Below, piece after piece: positions 20,087 to 28,848 of a DNA stretch of 64,000 nucleotides. Where the stretch lies: the NCBI RefSeq assembly GCF_900100495.1, contig NZ_FNCT01000001.1:186001-250000 (forward strand), in the 5' to 3' direction. The translations under genes and the position numbers were made by a program. The notes beneath the pieces are model-generated. The model saw nothing but the letters and a program-made list of their open reading frames with translations, did not search any database and was not told where the DNA came from. Each line of letters begins with the position of its first letter. Position 1 is the stretch's first letter. This DNA comes from Pseudomonas benzenivorans. Its GTDB lineage: Bacteria > Pseudomonadota > Gammaproteobacteria > Pseudomonadales > Pseudomonadaceae.

Positions 20087-22314
20087 CCCCGGAGCAGATG
20101 CGCGACGCCTCGCTGCTGGAGCTGTTCCACCTGGAGGCCGAGGCGCAGACCCAGGTGCTCGGCGCCGGGCTGCTGTTGCTCGAACGTAACCCGACCCAGG
20201 CCGATCAGTTGGAGGCGTGCATGCGCGCGGCCCATTCGCTGAAGGGCGCGGCGCGGATCGTCGGAGTCGAGGCGGGCGTGCGCGTGGCCCACGTCATGGA
20301 GGACTGCCTGGTCGGCGCCCAGGCGGGGCGGCTGCAGTTGCGCCCCGAGCATATCGATGCGCTGTTGCTCGGCAGTGACCTGCTGCTGCGCATCGCCACG
20401 CCGGACACGGCGGTCGACGCGGTGGAGATCGATGCCCTGGTCGCGCGCCTGCAGGGGCAGGCCGATGCTGCACCAGCAGCAGTCGGCCAGGCCGTGGCGC
20501 CAGCGCAGCCAGAAACACCGCTGGTCAACGAGGCGGAGCCACAACGCAGCGACGGCCACCTGCTGGAGGGCGGCGAGCGGGTCCTGCGGGTCACCGCCGA
20601 GCGCCTCGACCGCTTGCTCGATCTGTCCAGCAAGGCGCTGGTCGAGGCGCAGCGGCTGAAGCCGCAACTGCTCGCCCTGCAACGCGGCAAGCGCCTGCAC
20701 ATGCAGCTCGGCCGGGCTCTCGAAGGCATCCAGCAGGCCTTGTCGGGCGCCGCCGCCGAGGCGTCGGCGCAGGAGCCCTTGGCCGATGCCCGGCGCCTGT
20801 TCGGCGAGTGCCGGCAGTTGTTCGAGCTGCAGGCCGGCGAACTGGACGAATTCGCCTGGCACGCCGCGCAGCGTGCCCAGCAGCTTTACGACACCGCCCT
20901 GGCGTGCCGCATGCGACCGCTGGCCGACGTGCTGGTCGGCCAGGCACGGATGGTCCGCGACCTCGCCCGCTCCCTGGACAAGCAGGTGCGCCTGCAGATC
21001 GAGGGGGACAAGACCCAGGTCGACCGCGATGTGCTGGAGCGGCTCGAGGCGCCGCTGGTGCACCTGCTGCGCAATGCCCTCGACCACGGCATCGAGGCGC
21101 CCGCCGCGCGCCTGGCGGCGGGCAAGCCGGCCGAGGGCGTGATCAGCATCAGGGCGCGCCAGCAGGCCGGCTCCCTGCTCCTGGAAATCGCCGACGACGG
21201 CGCCGGGGTGGACCTGCCACGCTTGCGCGCGGCGATCGTCCAGCGCCAGCTGGCCAGCGAGGAGACCACTGCGCAATTGAGCGAGGCGGAGTTGCTGAGC
21301 TTCCTGTTCCTGCCCGGTTTCAGCCTGCGCGAGCAGGTCACCGAGCTGTCCGGACGTGGGGTCGGGCTGGATGCGGTGCAGCACATGCTGCGCCAGTTGC
21401 GCGGCGGCATTCAGCTGCAGCAGGTGCGCGGGCGAGGCGCGCGCTTCCTGCTCGAGGTGCCGCTGACCCTCTCGGTGGTGCGCAGCCTGGTGGTGGAGAT
21501 TGGCGGCGAGGCCTATGCCTTCCCCTTGGCGCACATCGAGCGGATGTGCGAGCTGGAGCCGGCTGCGATCGAGCAGTTGGAAGGGCGCCAGCATTTCACC
21601 CATGACGGCCGCCCGGTCGGCCTGGTGGCAGCCAGTCAGTTGCTCCAGCGCCCGTCGGGGCGGGCGCCAGAGGCCGCCATCCCGGTGGTGCTGCTCGGCG
21701 CGCGGGAGGCGCTCTACGGGATTGCCGTCGAGCGCTTCATCGGCGAGCGTACCCTGGTGGTCCTGCCGCTCGACCCGCGCCTGGGCAAGCTGCAGAGCGT
21801 GGCCGCCGGCGCGGTGCTCGATGACGGCTCGCCGGTGCTGATCCTGGACGTCGAGGACCTGCAGCGCGCGCTGGAGAAGCTGCTCAGCAGCGGCCGGCTC
21901 GAGCGCATCGACCGCGGCGGGCAGGTCCCCGGCGCGGCGCGCAAACGGGTGCTGGTGGTCGACGATTCGCTCACCGTGCGCGAGCTGCAGCGCAAGCTGC
22001 TGCTCAATCGCGGCTACCAGGTGGCGGTCGCGGTGGACGGCATGGACGGCTGGAACGCGCTGCGCGCCGAGCATTTCGACCTGCTGATCACCGACATCGA
22101 CATGCCGCGCATGGACGGCATCGAACTGGTGACCCTGCTGCGCCGCGACCACCGGCTGCAGTCGCTGCCGGTGATGGTGGTGTCTTACAAGGATCGCGAG
22201 GAGGATCGTCGCCGCGGCCTGGAGGCCGGCGCCGATTACTACCTGGCCAAGGCCAGTTTCCATGACGAAGCGCTGCTCGACGCAGTGGCGATGCTGATCG
22301 GCGAGCCACCATGA
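20083..22314 (+). CDS. wspE: WspE, hybrid CheA-type histidine kinase with receiver domain
   Basis: The 743-residue protein has an N-terminal HPt domain with the phosphorylated His at 51 (AAHSLKGAARIVG) and a dimerisation region. The ATPase domain carries HLLRNALDHGIE, IADDGAGVDLPRLR and LSGRGVGLDAV. A CheW-like domain and a C-terminal receiver (VLVVDDSLTVRELQ ... LLITDIDMPRMDG) complete it. It phosphorylates WspR to switch on c-di-GMP synthesis and WspF for adaptation. It is translationally coupled at both ends through ATGA overlaps. Confidence 0.94.
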   Translation: MTPEQMRDASLLELFHLEAEAQTQVLGAGLLLLERNPTQADQLEACMRAAHSLKGAARIVGVEAGVRVAHVMEDCLVGAQAGRLQLRPEHIDALLLGSDLLLRIATPDTAVDAVEIDALVARLQGQADAAPAAVGQAVAPAQPETPLVNEAEPQRSDGHLLEGGERVLRVTAERLDRLLDLSSKALVEAQRLKPQLLALQRGKRLHMQLGRALEGIQQALSGAAAEASAQEPLADARRLFGECRQLFELQAGELDEFAWHAAQRAQQLYDTALACRMRPLADVLVGQARMVRDLARSLDKQVRLQIEGDKTQVDRDVLERLEAPLVHLLRNALDHGIEAPAARLAAGKPAEGVISIRARQQAGSLLLEIADDGAGVDLPRLRAAIVQRQLASEETTAQLSEAELLSFLFLPGFSLREQVTELSGRGVGLDAVQHMLRQLRGGIQLQQVRGRGARFLLEVPLTLSVVRSLVVEIGGEAYAFPLAHIERMCELEPAAIEQLEGRQHFTHDGRPVGLVAASQLLQRPSGRAPEAAIPVVLLGAREALYGIAVERFIGERTLVVLPLDPRLGKLQSVAAGAVLDDGSPVLILDVEDLQRALEKLLSSGRLERIDRGGQVPGAARKRVLVVDDSLTVRELQRKLLLNRGYQVAVAVDGMDGWNALRAEHFDLLITDIDMPRMDGIELVTLLRRDHRLQSLPVMVVSYKDREEDRRRGLEAGADYYLAKASFHDEALLDAVAMLIGEPP

Positions 22315-23318
22315 AGATCGCCATCGTCAACGACATGCCGCTGGCGGTGGAGACGCTACGCCGCGCGCTGGCCTTCGCGCCCCAGCATGAGATCGTCTGG
22401 GTCGCCGGCGACGGCGCCGAGGCGGTCCGCCGCTGCGCGACACAGACGCCCGACCTGCTGTTGATGGACCTGCTGATGCCGGTGATGGACGGTGTCGAGG
22501 CGACCCGGCGGATCATGGCGCAGACGCCATGTGCGATCCTGCTGGTAACCGTCGACAGCGAACAGAACATGCGCCGGGTATTCGAGGCCATGGGCCATGG
22601 CGCGCTGGACGTGGTCAATACCCCGGCCCTGGGCACGGGCAGCGCGGCCGAGGCCGCCGCACCGCTGCTGCGCAAGATCCAGAATATCGGCTGGCTGATG
22701 GGGCATCGCGAGAAGCCGGCGAGTCCCGCCGCGGCGCCTCGCGCCGACGCAGGAGCGCAACGCCTGGTGGCGATTGGCGCCTCGGCCGGTGGTCCGGCGG
22801 CCCTGGCCGAGCTGCTGCGCGGTATTCCGGCAGGGTTTCCGGTGGCCATCGTGCTGGTCCAGCACGTCGACCAGGTGTTTGCCGCCGGCATGGCCGATTG
22901 GCTGGCCCGGGAGTCCGGGCTGCCGGTGCGCCTGGCCTGCGATGGCGAGCCCCCGCAGGTGGGGGCGGCCCTGCTGGCGGGAACCAACCACCACATCCGT
23001 CTGCTGAAGAATGGCCATCTGGCCTACACGGCCGAGCCCAGTGACTACTCTATATACCGTCCGTCCATCGATCTGTTTTTCGAGAGCGTGGCCAAGCACT
23101 GGCGCGGCGAGGCGGTGGGCGTGCTGCTGACCGGCATGGGCCGCGACGGCGCCAAGGGGCTAAAACAGATGCGCGAGCGGGGGTTTCTGACCATCGCGCA
23201 GGACCAGCAGAGCAGCGCCGTCTATGGCATGCCGAAGGCGGCGGCAGGGCTTGGCGCCGCCGTCGAGATCCGGCCCTTGCGGGAGATTGCGCCGCGGTTA
23301 CTGGAGTTTTTTGCCTGA
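22311..23318 (+). CDS. wspF: WspF, CheB-type receptor methylesterase
   Basis: The 335-residue protein has an N-terminal receiver with Asp53 (LLLMDLLMP) and a C-terminal methylesterase with its catalytic set visible in IGASAGGP (Ser), VLVQHVDQVF (His) and LTGMGRDGAKG (Asp). It removes methyl groups from WspA and damps the pathway. In P. aeruginosa, loss of wspF gives wrinkly, high c-di-GMP colonies. All motifs are intact here, so the brake appears functional. Confidence 0.94.
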   Translation: MKIAIVNDMPLAVETLRRALAFAPQHEIVWVAGDGAEAVRRCATQTPDLLLMDLLMPVMDGVEATRRIMAQTPCAILLVTVDSEQNMRRVFEAMGHGALDVVNTPALGTGSAAEAAAPLLRKIQNIGWLMGHREKPASPAAAPRADAGAQRLVAIGASAGGPAALAELLRGIPAGFPVAIVLVQHVDQVFAAGMADWLARESGLPVRLACDGEPPQVGAALLAGTNHHIRLLKNGHLAYTAEPSDYSIYRPSIDLFFESVAKHWRGEAVGVLLTGMGRDGAKGLKQMRERGFLTIAQDQQSSAVYGMPKAAAGLGAAVEIRPLREIAPRLLEFFA

Positions 23319-23363
23319 GTATGGAAACGGCCGTCACTGTCGACGGCGGCCAGGGAGCCTAAT

Positions 23364-24389
23364 GTGAACGATCCACGCGACAGATCGGTTCTGACGGTCG
23401 ATGAGAACGCCGTGATGGTGCTGCTAGTCGATGACCAGGCGATGATCGGCGAGGCGGTGCGGCGCAACCTGGCCGATCAGGACAACATCGATTTCCACTT
23501 CTGCGCCGACCCCCACGAGGCCATCGCCCAGGCCGCCCAGATCAGGCCCACGGTGATCCTCCAGGACCTGGTCATGCCCGGGGTGGATGGCCTGACGCTG
23601 GTGCGCGACTACCGCGCCGACCCGGTGACCCGCGACATTCCGATCATCGTCCTGTCCACCAAGGACGACCCCGCGATAAAGAGCGCCGCATTTGCCGCCG
23701 GGGCCAACGATTACCTGGTCAAGCTGCCGGACGCCATCGAACTGGTTGCGCGGATCCGCTACCACTCGCGCTCCTACCTGACCCTGTTGCAGCGCGACGA
23801 GGCCTACCGCGCCCTGCGCGAGAGCCAGCAGCGCCTGCTGGATACCAACCTGGTGCTGCAGCGTCTGATGAACGCCGATGGTCTGACCGGCCTGTCGAAC
23901 CGCCGGCACTTCGACGAATACCTCGCCATGGAGTGGCTGCGTGCCCAGCGCGACCAGACCCAGATGTCGCTGTTGTTCATCGATGTCGATTACTTCAAGA
24001 GCTACAACGACGATCTGGGGCATCTGGCCGGCGACGAGCTGTTGCGCCAGGTCGCCGTCTCCATGCGCGAGAACTGTACCCGGCCTGCCGACATGGCGGC
24101 GCGCTACGGCGGCGATGAGTTCGTCATCTTGCTCCCTGGCACTTCGGCTGCCGGAGCAAGGGTGGTGGCCGATAAGATCCGCGAAGCCATGCTGGCCCGG
24201 CGGATAGCGCACAACTTCCCCAGCCGCGGCTCCATCGTGACGCTGAGTATTGGTGGCGCAACCCTGACGCCCAAGCAGGGCGAATCCTCCCAGTTGCTGA
24301 TCGAACTGGCCGACCAGGGTCTCTATTGCGCCAAGAACCAGGGGCGTAACCTGGTCAGGACGCTCGAACGGCCTGCCTCGACAGCCTGA
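23364..24389 (+). CDS. wspR: WspR, response regulator diguanylate cyclase
   Basis: The 341-residue protein has a receiver domain with the phosphoacceptor Asp68 ([11 protein letters not shown]), a helical linker (about 140-168) and a GGDEF domain with the active site GGDEF at 249-253. An inhibitory c-di-GMP site RPAD at 240-243 lies five residues before the motif. It makes c-di-GMP when phosphorylated by WspE. The start is GTG at 23364 with AGGGAG upstream; the overlapping ATG at 23362 is followed at once by a stop. It is 45 bp after wspF. Confidence 0.95.
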   Translation: MNDPRDRSVLTVDENAVMVLLVDDQAMIGEAVRRNLADQDNIDFHFCADPHEAIAQAAQIRPTVILQDLVMPGVDGLTLVRDYRADPVTRDIPIIVLSTKDDPAIKSAAFAAGANDYLVKLPDAIELVARIRYHSRSYLTLLQRDEAYRALRESQQRLLDTNLVLQRLMNADGLTGLSNRRHFDEYLAMEWLRAQRDQTQMSLLFIDVDYFKSYNDDLGHLAGDELLRQVAVSMRENCTRPADMAARYGGDEFVILLPGTSAAGARVVADKIREAMLARRIAHNFPSRGSIVTLSIGGATLTPKQGESSQLLIELADQGLYCAKNQGRNLVRTLERPASTA

Positions 24390-24469
24390 ACGAGCCGACT
24401 GCCACCTCCAGCCGAGTGCCGGGACAGCGGTGTACCGATGACTTGCTCAGCGCTTGTCGGCGCGGCTGC

Positions 24470-26326
24470 CTATACCTTCAACCCCTGCTCGCGCAGCCGC
24501 TTGTACAGCGTGTTGCGACTCACCCCCAGGCTGCGCGCCAGGTGCGAAATATTCCCGCCGCAGGCCTGGAACAGGCTGGCCAGATCATCGCCGGTAGCTG
24601 GTGTCGCTGCCAGTTGAGGGGCTTCGGTTGCGCCGGCCGGCTCCCGCAGATCGGCAAAGAAGTCATCCGGCAGATGCTCCGGGCGGATTGGCTGGTCGTC
24701 GGCCATGGCCAGGGCGATCTGCAGTACGCTGCTGAGTTGCCGCAGGTTCCCCGGCCAGGGGTGGCGCTGGAACAGCGCCAGCACCTCATGGCTGAGGCCG
24801 GCGCCTTGCTGCGCTTCGCGGTGATAGTCCCAGACGCGCTGGAACATGGCCGCCTTGTCGCTGCGTTCGCGCAGCGGCGGCAGTTCCAGGTTGAGGCCGC
24901 TGATGCGGTAGTAGAGATCCTGACGGAACAGGCCGCTGTCGACGTCCTGACGCAGCGGGCGGTTGGTGGCGGAGATCAGGCGGATGTCCACCGGGTACAG
25001 CTCGCTGCTACCCAGCGGCTGCACGCATCGCTCCTGCAATACCCGCAGTAGGCGAGCCTGCACGCGCAGCGGCATGTCGCCGACTTCGTCGAGAAACAGC
25101 GTGCCTTTATGCGCCTTGCGGATCAGGCCGATGCTGCCTTTCTGGTTGGCGCCGGTGAAGGCGCCTTTCTCGTAGCCAAACAGCTCGGACTCCACCAATT
25201 CGGCGGGGATGGCCGCGCAGTTGACCGCGACCAGCGCCTGGCCGGCGCGCGAACTGGCGTGGTGCAGGGCCTTGACGAACACCTCCTTGCCGACGCCGGT
25301 TTCGCCATGCACCAGGATCGGAATGTCTTTTTCCAGCAGGCGCTCGGCCTGGCGCACGGCCTTGTCTACGCGTGGGTCGCCGAGGTTGATCGACGCCAGG
25401 GTAAAGCCCTTGTTGCGGCCTGCATCGCGGGCTGGGGAGGGGCGGAAGTCCCGGGCCCGGATCGCCGGGGCCTGCTGCGGCCGTTTGAGCAAACCATGGA
25501 AGCGGTAACGGCCTGCGGCACGCAGGGCGAACGGCAGGCCTTCGGGCTGGTTGAGCAGTTGCAGCAGCGGCACGCCGAACAGGCTCTCGACCGTCACCCG
25601 CGACAGGCTGATGCCCAGCAGGGTATCGGCGCGGCGGTTGGCCGAGACCACCAGGCCGGTCTCGTCGAAGATCAGCAGGCCGGCCCACTGGCTGTCGAGG
25701 TTGTTCAGCCCGGTGTTGAAGATCAGCTGGAAGTAGCTGCCCTGGAACAGGTTGAGGATCAGCCGGTTCTCCACCGACTGGCTCATCATCTTGACCATGC
25801 CCAGGGTGTGCGAGGGCGGCAGGTAGCTGTCGCTGGAAACGTCCAGCACGCCGATCATCTGCCGCTGGGCATCGAAGATCGGCGAGGCGGAGCCGGCCAT
25901 GAAGCGGTTGGCCTTGAGGAAGTGCTCGTCGTGCTGGATGTGCACGGCCTGGGCGCAGGTCAGCGCGGTGCCGATGGCATTGGTCCCGGTGTAGCGCTCC
26001 AGCCAGCTGGCGCCGGCGACGAAGCCGGGCGTATGGGCCGGCTCGATAAAGCGCCGGTCGCCCCAGGACTGCAGCAGCTGGCCTTGGCTGTCGGCCAGCA
26101 TGATCAGGCAGTTGGAGTTGGCCAGGATATTTTCGTAGTAGGGCAGGACTTCCTGGTGGGTGGTCTGCACCAGGAAGTGCTGGTTTTCCAGCAGGGCCGA
26201 GACTTCACCCGCGGGCGGGCGGTCGAAGGTCGGCGCGCTGACGTGGGTCAGGCCGAACCCGCGGCAGCGCGTCCAGGAGTCCTGGATGATGGTCTCGTGG
26301 GAAAGCGCCTGGGCAGCTTCCGTCAT
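24470..26326 (-). CDS. Sigma-54-dependent activator, AcoR/DhaR type
   Basis: The 618-residue protein has an N-terminal GAF-like sensory region (about 60-200) and a PAS-like region (about 205-265; LLIFDETGLVVSANRRADTLLG). The AAA+ domain has Walker A GETGVGKE, the sigma-54 contact loop GAFTGA, and LFLDEVGDMPL. The C-terminal Fis-type helix-turn-helix reads GGNISHLARSLGVSRNTLYKRLREQGL. AcoR and DhaR regulate acetoin or glycerol/dihydroxyacetone genes. It is divergent from a Glp-type importer whose promoter is sigma-54-like, so it probably activates that operon. The ligand is unknown. Confidence 0.88.
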   Translation of the reverse strand: MTEAAQALSHETIIQDSWTRCRGFGLTHVSAPTFDRPPAGEVSALLENQHFLVQTTHQEVLPYYENILANSNCLIMLADSQGQLLQSWGDRRFIEPAHTPGFVAGASWLERYTGTNAIGTALTCAQAVHIQHDEHFLKANRFMAGSASPIFDAQRQMIGVLDVSSDSYLPPSHTLGMVKMMSQSVENRLILNLFQGSYFQLIFNTGLNNLDSQWAGLLIFDETGLVVSANRRADTLLGISLSRVTVESLFGVPLLQLLNQPEGLPFALRAAGRYRFHGLLKRPQQAPAIRARDFRPSPARDAGRNKGFTLASINLGDPRVDKAVRQAERLLEKDIPILVHGETGVGKEVFVKALHHASSRAGQALVAVNCAAIPAELVESELFGYEKGAFTGANQKGSIGLIRKAHKGTLFLDEVGDMPLRVQARLLRVLQERCVQPLGSSELYPVDIRLISATNRPLRQDVDSGLFRQDLYYRISGLNLELPPLRERSDKAAMFQRVWDYHREAQQGAGLSHEVLALFQRHPWPGNLRQLSSVLQIALAMADDQPIRPEHLPDDFFADLREPAGATEAPQLAATPATGDDLASLFQACGGNISHLARSLGVSRNTLYKRLREQGLKV

Positions 26327-26412
26327 AGGCTGTTCCGCTCGCCTGCATGCTTGTTGTTTTTGTTTTGTCGGTCGTCGGCTCGCTGTCCGGCGCCATTTTG
26401 CAACCGACAGAG

Positions 26413-26493
26413 TGTTGTTCAGGGCTGTTCATTGTCAACGGCAGAAGTGTGCAGTTGTTCAGTTTGAACACTGAACAACTGTGCAGCTGTTCA
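26413..26493. promoter_or_regulatory. Cluster of TGTTC/GAACA half-sites with a 12-bp perfect palindrome (probable activator sites)
   Basis: CAGTTGTTCAGT (26452-26463) and ACTGAACAACTG (26470-26481) form perfect 12-bp arms around TTGAAC. Inside is TGTTC-N5-GAACA (26456-26470). Further TGTTC copies occur at about 26415, 26426 and 26488, the last making TGAACA-N10-TGTTCA with the palindrome. The cluster lies about 80-160 bp upstream of the importer sigma-54 promoter, where enhancer sites for the divergent activator are expected. The 315-bp interval 26327-26641 holds no gene. Confidence 0.7.
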
Positions 26494-26570
26494 CCCCGCG
26501 ACCTGCCTAACCGATTGTTTGTCTTTTTAAAATCAATGGCTTGGCTGGCTTTTAGAACGGCAATGGAAGG

Positions 26571-26586
26571 TGGCACAAAAGTCGCT
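26571..26586 (+). promoter_or_regulatory. Sigma-54 promoter of the glp-type ABC importer
   Basis: TGGCACAAAAGTCGCT matches the -24/-12 consensus TGGCACGRNNNTTGCW at all but two informative positions, with the essential GG and GC at correct spacing. The predicted start is near 26597, about 45 bp before the first ATG. It fits the neighbouring GAFTGA-type activator. Confidence 0.7.
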
Positions 26587-26641
26587 ATGGCAGAGCAAAG
26601 CGGTTTTGCGCCGTAGGACATAACAAGAACAAGGGCACGCC

Positions 26642-27736
26642 ATGTCGCTAACCCTCGAGCATGTCAGTCGCATCGTCGATAACCAGGTGTATATCGACGA
26701 TGCCTGCCTGAACTTCGAACCCGGATCCTTCAATGTGCTGCTGGGTCGTACGCTGGCCGGCAAGACCAGTTTGATGCGGCTGCTGGCGGGCCTGGATCGG
26801 CCGACCAGCGGGCGCATCCTGATGAATGGCGCGGATGTGACCGGCGTGCCGGTGCGCAAGCGCAACGTGTCGATGGTCTACCAGCAGTTCATCAACTACC
26901 CGACCATGACGGTGTTCGAGAACATCGCCTCGCCGTTGCGCCAGGCCGGTGTCGCCCAGGCCGAGATCGAGCGCAAGGTGCAGGAAACCGCACGCATGCT
27001 GCATATCGAGAATCTGCTGCGGCGCCACCCGCTGGAGCTGTCCGGCGGCCAGCAGCAGCGCACCGCCATGGCCCGGGCGCTGGTCAAGGATGCCGATCTG
27101 GTGCTGTTCGACGAGCCGCTGGTCAACCTCGATTACAAGTTGCGCGAAGAGCTGCGCCAGGAAATGCGCGAGCTGTTCCAGGCGCGCCGTACCATCGCCA
27201 TCTACGCCACCACCGAGCCGAATGAGGCGCTGGCCCTCGGCGGCACCACCACCATCCTTCACGAGGGGCGGGTGGTGCAGAGCGGCAAGACCGCCGAGGT
27301 CTATCACCGCCCGCAGCAGGTGCTGGCCGCCGAGCTGTTCTCCGAACCGCCGATCAATCTGATGAGCGGGGGGATCAGCGGTACCGAGGTGAGTTTCGAG
27401 GATGCCGTGCACTTCCCGCTCAATCCCGATCTGCGTGGGCTGGGCGAGGGCGCCTACCGCTTCGGTGTACGGCCCAGCCATATCGGCCTGGTGCCGTCCA
27501 ACGACGACGACCTGGAGCTGGCGGTGACCGTCGATCTGGCGGAAATCAGCGGTTCGGAAACCTTCCTGCACGTGCGCAACGAGCATTTCACCCTGGTCCT
27601 GCATCTACCGGGCGTGCACGAGTACGACGTCGATACGCCGATCCTCGTCTATATCCCGACCCACAAGCTGTTCGTCTTCGACACCCGGGGCAAGTTGGCC
27701 CAGGCGCCCAGTCGTCGCCTCGTGAGGAGTGCCTGA
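26642..27736 (+). CDS. glpS: ABC importer ATPase, GlpS-like, with a degenerate H-loop
   Basis: The 364-residue MalK-like ATPase has Walker A GRTLAGKT (35-42), an intact signature LSGGQQQR (133-140), Walker B LVLFDEP with Glu158, and a C-terminal TOBE-type regulatory domain (about 235-355). The switch histidine is missing: where MalK-type proteins have YVTHDQ, this reads YATTEP, with Thr191 at the His position. It is the first gene of a six-gene operon and overlaps the next ATPase by one base (TGATG). The assignment to glycerol follows resemblance to Rhizobium glpSTPQUV and is an inference. Confidence 0.85.
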   Translation: MSLTLEHVSRIVDNQVYIDDACLNFEPGSFNVLLGRTLAGKTSLMRLLAGLDRPTSGRILMNGADVTGVPVRKRNVSMVYQQFINYPTMTVFENIASPLRQAGVAQAEIERKVQETARMLHIENLLRRHPLELSGGQQQRTAMARALVKDADLVLFDEPLVNLDYKLREELRQEMRELFQARRTIAIYATTEPNEALALGGTTTILHEGRVVQSGKTAEVYHRPQQVLAAELFSEPPINLMSGGISGTEVSFEDAVHFPLNPDLRGLGEGAYRFGVRPSHIGLVPSNDDDLELAVTVDLAEISGSETFLHVRNEHFTLVLHLPGVHEYDVDTPILVYIPTHKLFVFDTRGKLAQAPSRRLVRSA

Positions 27737-28848
27737 TGGCCGAGATTCGCTTGCAGAACCTGGCGCACAGCTACAGCAGCCAGCCGTCCGGCCCCGAGGA
27801 TTACGCGATCCGCGCCATGACCCACGTCTGGGAGCAGGGCGGCGCCTACGCTCTGCTCGGCCCGTCCGGCTGTGGCAAGTCGACCCTGCTGAATATCATA
27901 TCCGGGCTGCTCAGCCCCTCCGAGGGCCAGGTGATCTTCGACGCCAAGGTGGTCAACCAGTTGCCGCCGGAGCAGCGCAATATCGCCCAGGTTTTCCAGT
28001 TCCCGGTGGTCTACGACACCATGACGGTGTTCGACAACCTGGCCTTTCCGCTGCGCAACCAGGGCATGGGCGAGGCCAGGATTCTCAGCAAGGTGCACGA
28101 GATCGCCGAGGTGCTCGACCTGCACCCGCTGCTGCACCGCAAGGCGCGCAACCTGACCGCCGACGAGAAGCAGAAGGTCTCCATGGGCCGCGGCCTGGTG
28201 CGCGACGACGTTTCGGCGATCCTCTTCGACGAGCCGCTGACGGTGATCGACCCGCACCTGAAGTGGAAGCTGCGGCGCAAGCTCAAGCAGATCCACGAGC
28301 AGTTCAACATCACCATGGTCTATGTCACCCACGACCAGTTGGAGGCTTCCACCTTCGCCGACAAGATCGCGGTGATGTACGGCGGCCAGATCGTCCAGTT
28401 CGGTACCCCGCGCGAGCTGTTCGAGCGGCCCAGCCACACCTTCGTCGGTTATTTCATCGGCAGCCCGGGGATGAACCTGATCGAGGTCGAGCCTTGTGTT
28501 GGTGGCGTGCGCTTCGGCGATATCCAGCTGCCGCTCGGCGATGCGCTCAACCGGCATCTGGCCGAACTGCCCGGCCAGCGCCTGCAGGCCGGTATTCGCC
28601 CGGAGTTCGTGCATGTCTGGGACGGGCCCTATGACGGCGCGCTGTGCTGCGAGGTAGCGCACGTCGAGGACCTCGGCACCTACAAGATCCTAACCCTGCG
28701 CCTGGGCGAGCAGCTGCTCAAGGCACGCCTGCAGGAAGACCAGGCCGTGCCGCAGAAACTGGCCTACATCAGTTTCCCGGCGCAGTGGCTGATGCTCTAT
28801 GCCGACGACTTCCTGATCGAGACCGTGCTGCCGGAGGTGGCGCCATGA
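27736..28848 (+). CDS. glpT: ABC importer ATPase, GlpT-like, with a degenerate signature motif
   Basis: The 370-residue partner ATPase has Walker A GPSGCGKS (42-49), Walker B AILFDEP with Glu166, the H-loop YVTHDQ with His199, and a C-terminal regulatory domain. The ABC signature is not LSGGQ but LTADEKQK (140-147). With its partner GlpS it therefore forms one complete and one incomplete ATP site. It overlaps glpS by one base and the permease gene by ATGA. This glpT is an ATPase, unrelated to the glycerol-3-phosphate antiporter of the same name in E. coli. Confidence 0.85.
   Translation: MAEIRLQNLAHSYSSQPSGPEDYAIRAMTHVWEQGGAYALLGPSGCGKSTLLNIISGLLSPSEGQVIFDAKVVNQLPPEQRNIAQVFQFPVVYDTMTVFDNLAFPLRNQGMGEARILSKVHEIAEVLDLHPLLHRKARNLTADEKQKVSMGRGLVRDDVSAILFDEPLTVIDPHLKWKLRRKLKQIHEQFNITMVYVTHDQLEASTFADKIAVMYGGQIVQFGTPRELFERPSHTFVGYFIGSPGMNLIEVEPCVGGVRFGDIQLPLGDALNRHLAELPGQRLQAGIRPEFVHVWDGPYDGALCCEVAHVEDLGTYKILTLRLGEQLLKARLQEDQAVPQKLAYISFPAQWLMLYADDFLIETVLPEVAP

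Noticed and set aside
19570..22263. Minus-strand open frame of about 897 codons opposite wspD and wspE
   Set aside because: Antisense shadow of well-supported wsp genes with low-complexity Gln/His/Ala/Leu-rich sequence.
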